Assembly (NCBI GenBank): GCA_026120185.1
Contig: JANUWF010001937.1
Span: 2,604,001 to 2,668,000, forward strand
From: Voacanga thouarsii
Lineage: Eukaryota; Streptophyta; Magnoliopsida; Gentianales; Apocynaceae
DNA: 64,000 nucleotides
Direction: 5' to 3'
A program made the translations under genes and the position numbers. A model generated the notes under the pieces. It saw only the letters and a program-made list of their open reading frames with translations. It searched no databases and was not told the origin of the DNA. Shown here in pieces: positions 23,448-36,140 of the stretch; the first letter of the stretch is position 1, and each line of letters starts with the position of its first letter.

Positions 23448-23724
23448 TATAACCTTTTTGTGATTTCCTAAGTTTTAGGGTAGATAAGTACAATCAAGTA
23501 CCCTTAATCAGAGATTGGGTCACCTTTTTTTGAAAAATGCTGATATTTTAAAAATTCAAAAAGTGGGTTCTGGACTAATAAGGGCTAAAATCATAACTAT
23601 TTTCCTAATTATTTGAGGTCAAATTGATATACTTTTGATGTAAAAACTAGGCATATTCCTTCCTATCTGAAATTTTGCTTGTAAAAGTGTTTTTGACAAA
23701 TTTGCGCAAATTTAAGTTGATTTT

Positions 23725-26700
23725 TGTGAAACCCCACCTAAAGTCATCCCTAGAGTAAGGGGGTCAGGATGCATATCATATTATTTTGTATGAATATATA
23801 TATTTTTAAATGATTTTATGTGATTTAGAATTATAATTTATAGGTTAAAAGGCTTAGTTATGCTTATTGAGTAGGAAGGGTAAAACGGTAATTTTGCTTG
23901 AGGTCAAAATTGGAAGATGGCTTGAGGTTTAAATAAGAAGAATATTTGGGTGAGAAAATAAGAACAAGAGTTGTTGTGGTTAAGTGGTTGGAGCTTTGTG
24001 ATTTAATCTCTAAGGTCATGAGTTCAAATCCCATCACTTAAGTTTTATTCGTGATTATCTTAGTTAAGTTTGAATTTTTGTTTTCTTACATTCCTTAAAG
24101 ATAGGAATGTTGTCCTAGGGGAGACATGAAGAGAATATCCTAATTCTATTATCATGTCCTAAAAAGAATTCTAGAGGAATTCTTGTCCTTTTTATTACCT
24201 CTAGCTTTGTCATAACATCTTCACAATTTAAATTATTCAAAATTCATCAAAACTCATATTTTAATTCCAGAATATTCTGTGAGGATTTCTTGACTTTGAA
24301 TTTTGAAAATTAGTCTTGGAAGGTGGAGGGTTGACCGAAAATAGGAGAGGAGTTAGGAAGGGTTTCCAAGAGAAATCAATCACCATGGAAGAACCTTTAA
24401 ACTCATCTTCATAGTATTCATGATTTCAAAGAAGAAAATCTGGAAATTTTCCAGATATTTGAGCAGTCCATCTTTCAAAAAATTGAGCCAGTTTTCTTGT
24501 TCATTTTCTGCCAAAAAAGTGACCAATTCCTGTAGCTTGAAGACTAGAATTTCTGTGAGAAATTCAGACTGCAAAAGATTGTGCAAAACCAGGAAAATTT
24601 CTATGCGGTTTCGCTGCACATTAAGCTGAAAATGCTGTTTTTCTTGTCATTAATCCAGCAAAACTCCTCTGCTTTATCTCCAGAAAGAAGGCTGGAAACC
24701 AGCCTTAAAAGACCCTCAAACACCCCTCAAAGTTCTCTGAAAATCGGGCTGAAGAAGTACAGAAATTCTGCACAGAAAAATCATCAAACTTTCGAAACCT
24801 TGAACACCTTGAAACTAGAAAATTCCCAACCTTATCTCCTTAGGCCTAGGCTGAAAAAACACCTTCAAACCTCTATAAAATGAACCTTTTTCAGCCATGA
24901 ACTAACACCATTAACTCCTCCACTTACCTTGAATACTTGGACTCCATAATCACACCTAAAAAATCTCCTAAGATCACTCTATTCAAAATATATTTGAACT
25001 TCAAAAATTTTCAGAATTTTGATCCATGAAAACACTCTTGAATTAAGCTACCAAAACCAAAAATTGCTCTTCCATTAAACCCTGCATTTCGGCCAGTAAG
25101 AAGGCCTGACCAACCTTCATTCATTTCAGCAAAATAAACTAGTCCAACCGGCTCTATTGAAGAACAAAGAAACCTTCATCAATTAAACACCATTAGCTTA
25201 TCCTATACCTCAAACCACTCCACAATTTCCTCCATTTGAGTTTCAAACAAAATCAAATTATTCTCTTCCCTTCTAGCTAAAAACCGAAACTCCTAAACAC
25301 CCTAAACCATTCGGCCAACAACATTCTAGATTTCGTGCAGCACCCTTTCTCAAACTCTCTCAATTTTGACCAAGAACACACACTACATTCCTTCAAGCCA
25401 AAACCCACCCTAAAAACCTCCAATCACTCTCAAATACTCCAGATTACTCCTACATAATCCCTAGTGTTCATTTATGGTATTTATAACACAAAATCTCTCA
25501 AACAAGAAATTGCATTCAGATCAAAAACTAGTTTTTTTCTTGAAGGTCTCAAGAACATCATCAAGGTAATCAAGAACAACTCCTTTGTTCATCCTCTTCA
25601 ATTCAACATTCAATGTACCATACTAATGATCTCTCTCTCTCTGTTGACCAAAATGGTTGATCAACAATCATAGCTGTTTTTTTCTCTTGGACAATTCAAG
25701 ATTCTCAATCGCGTGGACCTTCTTAAGTGTTCATCGGAGTAATCGTCAATCAAGTATTTCTCCTTAATCCTCCTTTTTAATTCTACATTCGTGTCTCTTA
25801 GATATTGATAGGAATAATAGAATATGAATAGGGGATTGAGTGTATGCATGTGAATGAAGGGGTTGGGATTAGGACATGAGAATGGTTGTATATGGGTAAG
25901 CTATATGGATTTTCTTGAGAATCAATGTATGTTCATCATGTCTTAGAAGAGTTATGGATGTTTAAGGTATGTTAGATGTTATGACACCTATGGTGAATAG
26001 GATTTTTATGCTCTTATTTCCATTGAAGCCATGATTGATGGTTATGCCTAGTAGGGATTTGGCCATGTGATAGTATGTGTTGATTTAAGTTTATGTTCAT
26101 GAATGATTTAGCCTATTGTTTGATGTTGGAGAATGTGTTCATGAATCTTGTTTAGCAATAGGAAAATCATGATCATTTTCTTATTGATCCTAGGTTATTT
26201 TATTAACAAATTTTATTACCTTAATTTAAATTACTACTATTTTTTTTAATGGTTTCAAAATCCCTAGGAAGATTTGGAAATGGAATATTAAATGAAATAT
26301 TAATATTTTATTAGTCAAATAAATAATATATTTTATTAATATATATATATATTGGTATAATAGTAAATAAAATCTTTTTTATAAATAATAATAGTAAATA
26401 AAATGTTAATGACCTTGTAGACCATGGTTAAGACTTTTACCTATATTCATAAATATTATTTATATTAAAATTTATTTGTTATCTATTAATCAAAATTTAA
26501 TATAATTCATTTATTATTAATTTTATTTACTACTAATTATTTATTATCTATTATTTATTAATTAAAAATTAATTGTAATTTATTATTTATTTATTTTTAA
26601 TAATACTATTTAAAAATTACCATTTATTACTATTATTTAGGACTTAGTATTATTCAATATTTAAACACTAGTTTATTAATTAATAACAATACTCAAGATT

Positions 26701-28008
26701 TATTATTTAAACCTATAACTTATTAGTAATTATTTTAGAACCCTTAATTATTTTCACTTATCAAGCTAGATTAATTTTGTAAAATCCTTTATCATCTAGC
26801 CTTAAAGCTTAAGACATTAAGGTCATGGTTGTAACTAGTTGAACTAGGAATTATTTATGTAAGGCAAGTATAGCTCGAGTATAACCTTATGCTTTGTGTT
26901 TACGCCAGGCGGGGCTAGGTTGACCTTGGAGGATTTTGAATTCGAGCAAGTAAAAGATTAGGTAATCTCCTGCATGGAGTCATTTAAAGACCAAAATTAT
27001 TGTGGCAAGCCAAATGCAATATATATGAACATTCATTTGTAAAGGCAATTAAGGACTATTTTCCTTTTTATTTCAGTCAAGCAAATCATTTGAAAATTAA
27101 ACAAGCAGTTTTACTCAAACACTAAACTCTTTCTAAAACCCAACTTTGACAAGCATTTTAGAAACCCTTAAGTGGTATTTCCAAGTGAATTGTTGTATGA
27201 TCAATTTTCTCCTAAGTGGGATAAATAATGTTGAGTACTTAATAAGGGTAGACTACTAAGACTAGTCTTTCAATAGTCTCTCAGTAGGTGGCCACCTTTG
27301 AGGGGTGAGTCCTTCCCAGATAAGATGACAGTCCGGTAGGTCATACCGGTCCGAGCTATTAAGTTTCAGTCAAATAGACTGTGTATTTTCGGAGTGGACA
27401 ACTGGTAAGTTTGGATGTAGAGATGGAGCAGTATCTCACTCGGTAGGCCATACACCTACCTTTTGTCAGCATGCTCAATGTGTGGCATTTTGACTATTAT
27501 ATGGTCATGGGGCCCAATGTGTGATAACCCATGGCTACCTCTTTAGGTGATTGTATTTATTGTGCACATGTATGGTTCGAAAAGGAAAACACCACTCTTT
27601 ATTTTTAATATTTATTTAATGCTTGCTAGCACTTTCTCTTATGAAATTTTTACAACTTGCATACATGAACTATTTTACCTGAAACACTTAGAGTACACAC
27701 GGGCTTACTGAGATTTTTATCTCACCACCTTTTATGCCATATTTTTAGGACAGTCTTGCTGTGAAGGTCATTAGCTAGATTGATGCTTGTGATTCTGAAG
27801 ACTCTTTGTTATTTTCTTTATGTGATGTTTTGAGAGATTGTAGCAAACAATTTATTTTAGATTTATTCATGTATTTTTGGATTGTAATAAGTTTAACTTT
27901 AAAGTATTTATTTTATTTTATTTTATGTGATATAGTTATAAAGACCCCTTGTCCTGTGGACGGGGCTACATCCCCAGCCCTGTTGGGCCTAAGTAGTGGG
28001 GTATTACA
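23725..28008 (+). mobile_element. 4.3-kb solo LTR of a gypsy (Tekay/Del-like) element
   Basis: It starts TGTGAAACCCC and ends GGTATTACA, with TSD atttt at 23720-23724 and 28009-28013. Rejoining the flanks restores the element A LTR ('gttgattt' plus 'taagcaaaa', compare 34376-34389). It aligns over its length with 48010-52320. Hallmarks are 'cttactgagatttttatctcacc', 'cagtaggtggccacct...gaggggtgagtccttcc' and 'cggggctacatccccagccc', which I associate with long LTRs of plant Tekay/Del-type chromoviruses; the lineage call is from memory. There is no gag or pol inside, only short chance ORFs (24380-24883, 25464-25849, 27806-28202). Confidence 0.85.
23970..24040 (+). other. tRNA-like A-box/B-box module in the solo LTR
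   Basis: 'TGGTTAAGTGG' at 23977-23987 resembles a pol III A box, and 'GTTCAAATCCC' at 24022-24032 a B box, spaced as in a tRNA gene. The T-arm around the B box pairs 4 of 5 (ATGAG / CCCAT). I cannot fold a credible acceptor stem, so it is tRNA-derived at most, not a tRNA gene. The module is conserved at 48257-48325. Confidence 0.55.
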
Positions 28009-28042
28009 ATTTTAAGCAAAAAGTAGACAAATTCCAGTATGG

Positions 28043-28129
28043 ACCTGGCGCCAGGTGTCGGTCCACTGTAGCCAAATAGTAAAAACAGAGCAAAATTAGG
28101 AGGAAAAATAGAACACACTTGGCACCAGG
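28043..28129 (+). promoter_or_regulatory. GC-rich palindromes upstream of the element A TATA box
   Basis: ACCTGGCGCCAGGT (28043-28056) is a perfect 14-bp palindrome. A decayed second copy, ACTTGGCACCAGGT, is at 28116-28129. The 3' LTR has ACCTAGCGCCAGGT (about 34407) and ACCTAGCGCTAGGT (34505-34518) at the same positions, the second again a perfect palindrome. They lie ~150-230 bp upstream of the TATA-like box at 28276. Confidence 0.55.
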
Positions 28130-28275
28130 TGGGTGGATCGGACCCGACACCAGGTCTGCTCTGGAAAGGTGAAATTCTGTGCACGAATTTAGTATTTTTC
28201 AAAGGATTTTGGTATTTTTTTTTATTCCTACTCGGTTAAGACTCTTCAAGCAATGAATTTTAGCATAAAAAAGTC

Positions 28276-28283
28276 TATAAAAA
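28276..28283 (+). promoter_or_regulatory. Putative TATA box, element A 5' LTR
   Basis: TATAAAAA in 'gtcTATAAAAAcatgg'. The 3' LTR copy reads TACAAAAA (about 40865), a T-to-C change. Element C has TATATAAA at the same place (52677-52684). Confidence 0.5.
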
Positions 28284-29178
28284 CATGGAAAACACAAGAG
28301 AAAGACATGAACACAAGGAGCAAATAAGAAAATCATTCATTGAAGGGGGAATTCATCAAATCAAAGAGGGTTGTTCAAGAGAGTCTTTAAAGGAGAAGTA
28401 GGAGGCTTGTCTATGAGTGCTTTCTTTTACCTTTGTTTTCTTTTTCTTAAACAATGATGTATTCAATGTTTTTATTGTAATTTGACATTGTTTTTAGGAT
28501 TCATGATTTATTGAGTTAATTTAGTTTTTTTGATCAATTGATTATTGTTCTTGGTATTTGATTACTTGTTTTTCTTATGGAGTTGGTTGGTTGATTTTTG
28601 TTATTAACTTGCTTGAAAAAGGGGTTGATAATGACTTCAATTAATTAATTTTATATTTGTTATCTCTTGACTGTTTAAAAAAGGAGGTTAATTGTCTAGA
28701 ATTTAGGTAATCAAAGGTTGGTTGATGATTGCTAGAATATGGATTCATTGACTAATTTTATTTTTTAAATCACCTAGAATGTAGGGGTTTATATGAGGGT
28801 TGATTTTAATGCATCTTTTGGTTAAATTGGTTGAGACAGAATATGTTCACTAATTTAACTACAAGATAGTGATTCCATGGATTGCAAATGAAGTTGGTCT
28901 ATTTTAAAATTTTCATGTGATCAAGATGATAATTGATTGTGATATGTGCTAAGTGATTCATTATCATGTTTTCAAAAAACCTTTGTTAAATTTCATATTT
29001 TCATATTCTTGAGTTGTACATATTTCTTTATTTTTCTTTTTATTAGCCTATTACTTTATTTGGCCAGTTAAACAATGAATGAAATGTGATTAATGTATAC
29101 TTGTTCCTTTGAGGATCGATACTTATAAATTCTATAATTTCACTATCTTGTGTTTTCTGTAGATCTTGCTCTTAGTAT

Positions 29179-30440
29179 ATGACTCGAAGATCTAAAGCCG
29201 ACATAGAAGATTTTGATCCTGAGATTGAGCGAACCCTCACAAAGGTCCGAAAGGCTATGAGTGAAAGGGTACATGGTTGAGTATTACGAGACCTAGGATA
29301 GAAGCTAATAATTTTGAAATAAAGCCTAACATAATCCAAATGATTTAAAACATAGTGCAATTTGATGGGCTACCTAAAGAAGATCCTAATATCCACCTTG
29401 TAAGCTTTATAGAAATCTGTGATATTTTTAAAATGAATGGTGTTTCTGAGGATGCCATCAAACTAAGGCTTTTCCCCTTTTCTTTGAGAGATAGAGCGAA
29501 ATCTTGGTTAAAATATTTGTCAGCTGGATCCATTACCACTTGGAATATTTTAGCTGAAAATTTGTGGCAAAATATTTTCCCCCAACTAAAACATTCAAGC
29601 TTAGGACCGACATTTTTACCTTCCAGTAGTTAGAATCTGAAAATCTTTATGAGTGTTTGGAGAGATTTAAGGAGATGCTTAGAAAGTGTCGTCATCATGG
29701 GTTCGAGCTAGGCATGCAAATGCAAATCTTTTATAGTGGTTTAAGTTTTGCTACTATGCAATTGGTTGATGCATTTGCAGGAGGCTCTATTAATTCTAAA
29801 ACCCTGGAGGAGGCATTTAATTTGATTGAAATCTTGTGATAAGTAATTATGGTTGGGGTAGTTCATGGCCAAGAGCTCGTGTTCATGGAGTACATAAGGT
29901 GGATGCAATGGCGGCTTTGGAGGCCAAAGTGGAGGCATTAACACAAAAGATGGAGCAAATGGTGATATCTCATTCCCAAGGATAGGTAATGGCTATAAGT
30001 TGTGACTTTTGTAGGAAAGGGCATCCAAATCATGAGTGTCAAAACATGGGGTCATCACAAGAGTCGTTAGAACAAACTACGTTTGTAGGCAATGGATGAA
30101 AAGGTAATAATCCCTATATCACCATCTACAACCCTGGTTGGAGGAATCATCTTAACTTTGCATAGAACAACTAAACCAACCTAAGCAGGCTTCTTCTAAT
30201 TTTAGGAATCAAAGGACTTAACCTCCCTTACCTTATAATGCCCTATTAGCTAAGCTATCACTGGAGGAGTTGGTTAACCAATTGGTAAGTGGTATGGAGA
30301 CACGATTTCAAGGAGTAGATGCAACCACGAGAAATTTGGAGGTGTCCATGTGCAACCTTGAGAATTAAATTGGACAGCTAGCCAAACTCTTTGGAGATCA
30401 TCATATGGGATCCCTTCCCGAAAATATTGAGACTAATCCA
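29179..30440 (+). pseudogene. gag: Athila-like gag, element A, pseudogene
   Basis: The ATG at 29179 opens 'MTRRSKADIEDFDPEIERT', the N-terminus expected of Athila-type gag, and breaks at a TGA at about 29278. The capsid core follows as 'FDGLPKEDPNIHLVSFIEIC' (from 29355) and 'LFPFSLRDRAKSWL', the hallmark of the Retrotrans_gag domain. After a frameshift at about 29610-29640 it continues with 'ERFKEMLRKCRHHGF' and 'SKTLEEAFNLIE'. A zinc knuckle, CDFCRKGHPNHEC (30001-30039), is a complete CX2CX3HX4C. The frame decays after about 30230, although a coiled 'SLEELVNQLVSG'-like segment is still readable at 30260-30300. Gag forms the particle and binds RNA. The protease-RT-integrase that should follow is absent. 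Confidence 0.85.
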
Positions 30441-31800
30441 CGTAACCAAGACCATGGAAAATAATGATTTTGATTGTTTTGGTTTTTGGAGATTTCTTTA
30501 ATTTTTGTGTGTTTTCATTCATTTTGCTATTTTTTAAAATTTTTAGAATTCTCTTCATGGTTTTGTATTTTAATTAATTAATAAAAAAACCTTTTGGTCG
30601 GCCAAAGCTGACTTGGCGTCGAGCCCAAACTTTAGCCTGGGCGTCAGGCCAACACGACCCAAAATTGTACCGAAGGCAGAATAGGCCTGGCGCTAGCCCA
30701 GTCCATGGACTCAACGCCAGGCCCAATTGGCTACAAGACAAGTAACGACCATTCTTGGCCATTTTTTTTTCCAAACAACTCTCATCTCCCTCATTTTTTC
30801 TCTCCACCCGTCGCCAGGTCCAACTCCAAAACACTACCGAATCACTTTCAAAACCTCCAAAACACCTTCCAAACATAAAATCCTCACATTGTTCTTGAAG
30901 TTTTGGATTAAAACTAGGAAAAAATCCAATATTTTCTTCCAAGGCCCATTTTTCAATCCTTCCATTTGGTGTACAAATTTTTCAATCTTTTTGCATAGGA
31001 TCATTGCCCATACATTGGAGGTCATTTTGGCATGACTATTCTACACTTTCTATGGTTCAATTTTTCACATTGATTATTGGGTATTTTTCTATGAATATTT
31101 GTCGAAAATTCTTGTGTATTTTTGGTTGGATGGATTGAATGCAAATGTTACTTTCTTTGAGACTTAGTTAGCATGGGAATATAATTGACAATGATATTTG
31201 ATTAATACAATTCATGTTTTTGGAAGTTATTAAGCATGTCTCCCTTGTGAGTAATTTTGAGCTTACCATGATATATGATAATTGTTCATGTTCAACTTAA
31301 CATGGTGATTATGAGCTTTACATGATGGTATGGATAATTGAACATTGTGTACATTAATTAATTGGTAGCTATTAAATATTGTGATTTGATCATAAATATT
31401 GATATTGTGTTTGGAATTGGACAATGGCTATATTTCTTGCAGATTTGTTGGAGGAGGTTGTGTTATGTTTTGTTGGCTATCTTGTGGTGTTTTGTGTTGA
31501 GGTGGTGGTTGTATTGAATGTTGTTGTGATAGTAAGATGGTTGAGGGTTGGGTTTGGTTGTTGTGTAAAGAGTGATTTTGAGAGTGTCCTATTTTCTTTT
31601 ATCCCACATTTGTTCATCATCACGTCTATAACATGTATAGGAGACCTAGGGGGTTGGCACCTGTGGTTAAGTGAGCTAGAGATTCATCTTTGTCTACACC
31701 TACTTTTGAGCCTCTACCTACCTAACCCATCCAATTCTATGACCCTACTTTCCAAATCTAGTATCAAAATCACCAACATAATAGAATTATAGTAGAAAAA
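30441..31800 (+). other. Element A non-coding spacer replacing pol
   Basis: After gag the sequence becomes T-rich, then has a GC-richer stretch (30596-30730) with 'gcctggcgctagccc' and 'caacgccaggccc', relatives of the LTR GC-boxes. No RT, integrase, or protease motif can be read in any frame. The open frame 31424-31792 (122 codons) has a biased composition (Val/Cys/Leu) and no domain I recognise; it overlaps the approach to the PTTP-like ORF and is probably chance. Confidence 0.5.
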
Positions 31801-32837
31801 ATGTATAGGTCCTCCTTAGATAATTATTTAGAGCTTTCTACTATGTTTAGGCAATTGGGGTGGGAGCCTATCATTGGACATGGGGGTGTTTATTATCCGG
31901 TGTGAGTAAGAGAGTTTTATACCAATATGAGGGACAAGAAGAAAAACAACCTCCATGTTATTTCTACTATAGTTAAAGGGGTACACATTGCGTTTAAGAG
32001 GGCTAGATTAGTCAGGATTTTAGGAGTAGCTTATGAGGGGGCCATAGATAGCTATGGACCATAATAACCAAAAGATTATTTTTGAGCCTACCTAGGATGT
32101 GAGTGCTATGAGGACAAGGTTGAATATGTAGAGGAAGGGTCAAATAAGTCAAAATTGTTATTACTCCAATAATGATCTTGAGGCTCAATTACATGCCATA
32201 GTCTACATTTTTGCTTTCAATGTTTACCCTAAGGCTAGTGGTTTCAATGAATCTAGGGTCCTTGATCTTTACATTCATGATAAGATGACGACGAGTGAGC
32301 CTATTCCTCTTGCCCCTATTATTATTCAGTCCATGCGAGAGATTGTTTACTCTGGCATAGCTGCTAAAGCCCTCAAATTCCCCTTGGTTATTATGCGCAT
32401 CCTATGTGACCTTGGAGAGAGATTAGATGGAGAGATTATTGAGCCCACTACTGAATGAGACCTAGTAATTGAGCATACTTTGGTTTAGTGTGGCTATCGT
32501 TATGATGAGAGGGCAAGGCGATGGAAAAATCCTTTTGAAATCTAGCACCCAGGGATGGTGGAGCTTCCCCCTGGTGATGAGGAGGAGGAGGAGGAGCAGC
32601 CTACTCAACCTCGCAACCATGCCACTGATTCTCATTCTCGTAATAATTTTGAGGCACGAGTGGAGGCTTAACTGGAGAGCCAAATGACCATCCTCCTCCA
32701 GCTACGAGACTCTACTGCTGACCTCTATCGATGCCAAGATGTCCAGGTGCAAAAGTCGAGACTTTGATCCAACAATCGATGGGTGCCTCCACGAGTTGAG
32801 TAGCGGGTGATAGTGATAATGAGTCTAAGAACCCTTG
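31801..32837 (+). pseudogene. Element A post-pol PTTP-like ORF (Athila 'env-position'), pseudogene
   Basis: From 31801: 'FRQLGWEPIIGH', then 'VREFYTNMRDKK' (after one in-frame TGA at about 31903), then 'IVKGVHIAFKRARLVRILGV', matching the R-E-F-Y-[A/T]-N and V-[R/K]-G-...-I-L-G signature of the putative plant transposon protein domain. After frame damage at 32060-32200 a second conserved part runs about 32205-32450 ('IVYSGIAAKALKFPLVI'), then an acidic tail with a six-Glu run (about 32578-32595) and a short helical 'ARVEA.LESQMTILLQLRD' end. In Athila-type elements an ORF in this position has been called env-like. No signal peptide or transmembrane segment is visible here, so I do not call it an envelope gene. 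Confidence 0.65.
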
Positions 32838-34232
32838 ATCTACTCTTTGTACTTGTATTTTATTTTTTGTCAATTTTCTATTATTTCTTTTCCTTTGCAT
32901 TTTAATGACTTTTCCTAACTTTTAGTTTTCTTTTCTTTTCTTTTGTTTATCTTTGTCTTTTTCTAGATTTATGTTTTTTGTTTTTGTTTCTTTTGAGTTA
33001 GGTACCCTTGTGACTTCTCTAATGACTACTCCTTGTGGTGGATTCACAGACGTTGGACCTAATGTGTAATGGAAGTATTTTCTTTTCTTCATTCTTCCTC
33101 TTTATTTATTTTGGTCTTCTTGGCCTTGCTTTCATTGTTGTATCTTTGGCCATTTAGGATAATGTCCCATTTAAGTGTAGGAGTAGAGTTTAGGTATTGA
33201 AGATATTTTTCATATCATTTTTGTGTGGAATTTTTCAATATTTTTAATTTTTTGTGCTTTTCATTGTTTAGCAAGGTTGTAATTCATTTTCTTACTTGGA
33301 TATGAAATTTTGTTATTCATTTGGTGGACTTTTATGAAATTGGTTTATTGTATAGGATATTTTTCAAGACTTGAGAATTTAGATTACTCTTGTTGATACA
33401 TTGGTGTTGGAGTATTATTTGACTCATCTAGTTTGAATATGGAGAATATGATGAATGTGGGGAAAGTTTATTGGCTAACTCTTGTATTATGGGTTTAAAC
33501 TTTGCTTAGCTTAGGGTTGTAATAAGGAATGTGAGGAGATAAAAGATCTTTGAGTAGAAAGATTGTGAAAAATTTTTGTGAGTTAAAAAATTGAAAAAAT
33601 GTGTTGATTGTTGTTTCCTCTTTGAAGATGATAAAGTATTATTTTTGCTTGATTATTGGGGCCAATACGGATAGTAAAGAGAAATCCACTTTCTTGAGGC
33701 TATGAATACCTGAAAGCAAAAGAGAGGAAAGATGTTGAAAAATAAATTATGAATGATGACTGCAAGGGGGCCAATACGGTGTGTGAAGAGAAATCCATGC
33801 ACTTAAGGCTATCAATTCCCTAAATCATTGAAAAAAATGAGAGAAAAAAAAGTTTTAAGTGTTTTCCTTACATCATGACTTGAGTGGTGCAATTTTTGAA
33901 TTTATAATGCTTGAGTTGGTAGATAGCTTGACTTGTGTGATTTATGTTATCTATATTTGTACTTGAATGGTGAAATAATTTTCTTAGACTAAGGTATAAC
34001 TTGATTAATCTAACTTTAAGAGTTTTGTGATGTCTTATCAAACGTTTCAATGTAAATTGTTTTCAAAGACTTTGATGAATGGCAAGAGTTTTATCTAAAG
34101 TTTGAAAGGAAGTTATAATCCTTGTTAAGTTTCAAATTTTTGGAATGAGAAAGAGCTTGCATTTTCTTGATGATTTTCTTGACTTATGTGTTTTTTGCTT
34201 GAGGACAAGCATAAGTTCAAGTGTGGGGGAAT
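32838..34232 (+). other. Element A 3' untranslated region and purine tract
   Basis: T-rich non-coding sequence. At 33171-33187 a 'ttaagtgtaggagtagag' copy of the internal purine-tract motif seen in B and B2. At about 33658-33720 and 33768-33830 a direct repeat of ~60 bp ('ggggccaatacgg...gaagagaaatcca...ttgaggctat'). The terminal purine tract is 34219-34232 (GTGTGGGGGA), just before TGATAGGGGC. Confidence 0.6.
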
Positions 34233-36121
34233 TGATAGGGGCTAAAATTATCACTAATTTTCTAGTTATTTGAGGTCAAATTGAGATACATTTGTTGTAA
34301 AAACTAGGAATATTACTACCTATTTAACATTTTGTTTTTAGAAAGTATTTTTGACAAATTTGTGCAAATGTAAGTTGATTTCGAGCAAAAGGTGCACAAA
34401 TTCCAGAATGCACCTAGCGCCAGGTCCAGCTAAGGCACTAGGCGCTAGGTCCACTCTGGCTAAACAGTAAAAATAGAGCAAAATTAGGAGGAAAAACAGA
34501 ACACACCTAGCGCTAGGTGGGTAGACTGGACCCCGCACCAGGTCCGTTTTGGAAAGGCGAAATCTTGTGCACGAATTTGGTATTTTCCAAAGGATTTTGA
34601 TATTTTTCAAATCCTACTCGGCCAAGACTCTGATTGTTTGAATTTGGGTATAAAAATCATATAAAAATAAGCACATTTTCAACCAAGTTTAAATTAAAAC
34701 GTTAATCCCAAATTACACATATGAGCAAGCGCACTCATCATTAAGCATAGCATAGGGTTTAAAACGAGTATCGATCCTCAAGGAACAAGGATGCATTAAT
34801 CCCTTTTCTTTCATTTTTTAACTGACTCAATAAAGTGAAAATGAAATTAAAAGGAAAATAAAATAAAATAAAAGAATTTATACATGTCAAGGATGGAAAA
34901 TTATGTAACTCAAACAATTATTTTGACAAACATGACCTTAAAGTACTCAATCATTATCATAACTAATCATTCTCTTGGCATCATGAAGGATTAAGATAGA
35001 TTCACTTCTTTCCCAATCCATGAAATCACTATCTTCTAGACAAATCAGCATCACATATCCTGTCTCAACTAATTACCCAAAAGATGCATTAAACACAATC
35101 CTTGATTAAATCTCCATATCCTGACAGATTTAAAACATGAAATTAATCAATGAATCCATATCCTTGCAGACATCAATTAACCTCTAATTACCCATTAACC
35201 CCCTTTTCCAAGCAAGTTAATAGACAACAAATATAAAATTAGTGAATTGAGACCACCATCAACCCCTTTTCTAAGCAAGTTAATAGAAGAAATAACAAAT
35301 TAAACTCGTAATCAGCAGAAGTAATTAAATGCCAAGAATAACAATCAATTAATCAAAAGATCAAAGTAACTCTAAAAATCATGAATACCTAAAAGAGTGT
35401 CAAATTACAATAAAATATTTAATACATCATTGTTCAAGAAAGGAAAACAAATTTAAAAGAAAACACTCGTAGATAAGCCTCCTTCTTCTTCCTTCGTAGA
35501 CCCTCTTGTACAATCTTACTTGATTTGAGTGAATTCCTCCTTGGTTTGAGTGATTTGACGTTTTGATCCACGAATTTTCTCTTTTCCCTTGTGTTTTCCC
35601 TCTATTTATAGCCTTTAAAAGTGCCTAAATTCGTTCCTATAGGGCTTCTGGCCGAATAGAAGTAGGAAAATACTAAAACTCTACAAATTGCCAAAAAATG
35701 TGCGAAAACGCTGCTTGTCCTGCTTAGGGCCGGTGCCGATTGTTGTCTGTTTCTCTATTCGTTTGCCGATTTTTCTTGATTTTCATACCAACCCTTCCAG
35801 ACTGCAGCTGACGCTGCCTCTGAGCTCCCAACCGACGCTGGCTGTGTTCTGTTTAGCTCTATTTCACGATTTTTCATAGCCTCGAAATGCATGCTAGCAG
35901 CACGTGGCTGGCGCCAGTTCGCCTGTCCTGGTCTGCGTCGCCTCTATTCTGTTTAGCGATGATTTTGCCTTATTTTACTCATAAAATTTGAAATAATGCA
36001 CAAAATTCCTTTCCAAGGGTAAAATCTCAAATAGGAAGGAATATGACCAGTTATTGAATAAAATGTATCACAAAATGGCTTCAAATAACTATAAAATATA
36101 CTACTAATTTAGGCCCTATCA

Positions 36122-36140
36122 CATTCCCCCACACTTAGCT
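36122..36140 (-). other. Element B polypurine tract
   Basis: In minus-strand sense, TAAGTGTGGGGGAATG lies directly before the 3' LTR start TGATAGGGCC. Two further copies of the motif, GTGTGGGGGAGTG-like, occur inside the element at 37474-37490 and 37826-37842. Confidence 0.75.

Larger units (their letters stand above)
23576..29144 (+). mobile_element. Element A 5' LTR (interrupted, 3' end deleted)
   Basis: 23576-23724 plus 28014-29144 aligns with the 3' LTR (34233-34630 plus 40833-41720), for example 'agttatttgaggtcaaattgaga', 'gactcttcaagcaatgaattttagcat' and 'cctttgaggatcgatact'. At about 29144 it leaves the 3' LTR sequence ('cgatacttataaattctataattt') and runs straight into the gag leader, so the LTR terminus and PBS are missing. 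Confidence 0.85.

Noticed and set aside
23970..24040. A functional tRNA gene
   Set aside because: A and B boxes are present but no acceptor stem or clean anticodon arm can be formed; kept only as a tRNA-like module.
24380..24883. Open frames of 69-100 codons on both strands inside the solo LTR
   Set aside because: The homologous stretch in the other solo LTR (48707-48959) does not keep the same frame, so it is not conserved coding sequence.
30574..30942. 122-codon minus-strand open frame
   Set aside because: It is antisense to the element A spacer and covers the GC-box region; no domain, and a plus-strand frame overlaps it.
31424..31792. 122-codon open frame
   Set aside because: Low-complexity composition (Val, Cys, Leu), no recognisable motif, lies in the spacer of element A.
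31801..32837. A true retroviral envelope gene in element A
   Set aside because: The ORF is in the env position, but no signal peptide, transmembrane segment or glycoprotein-like features are visible; the PTTP-like signature explains it better.
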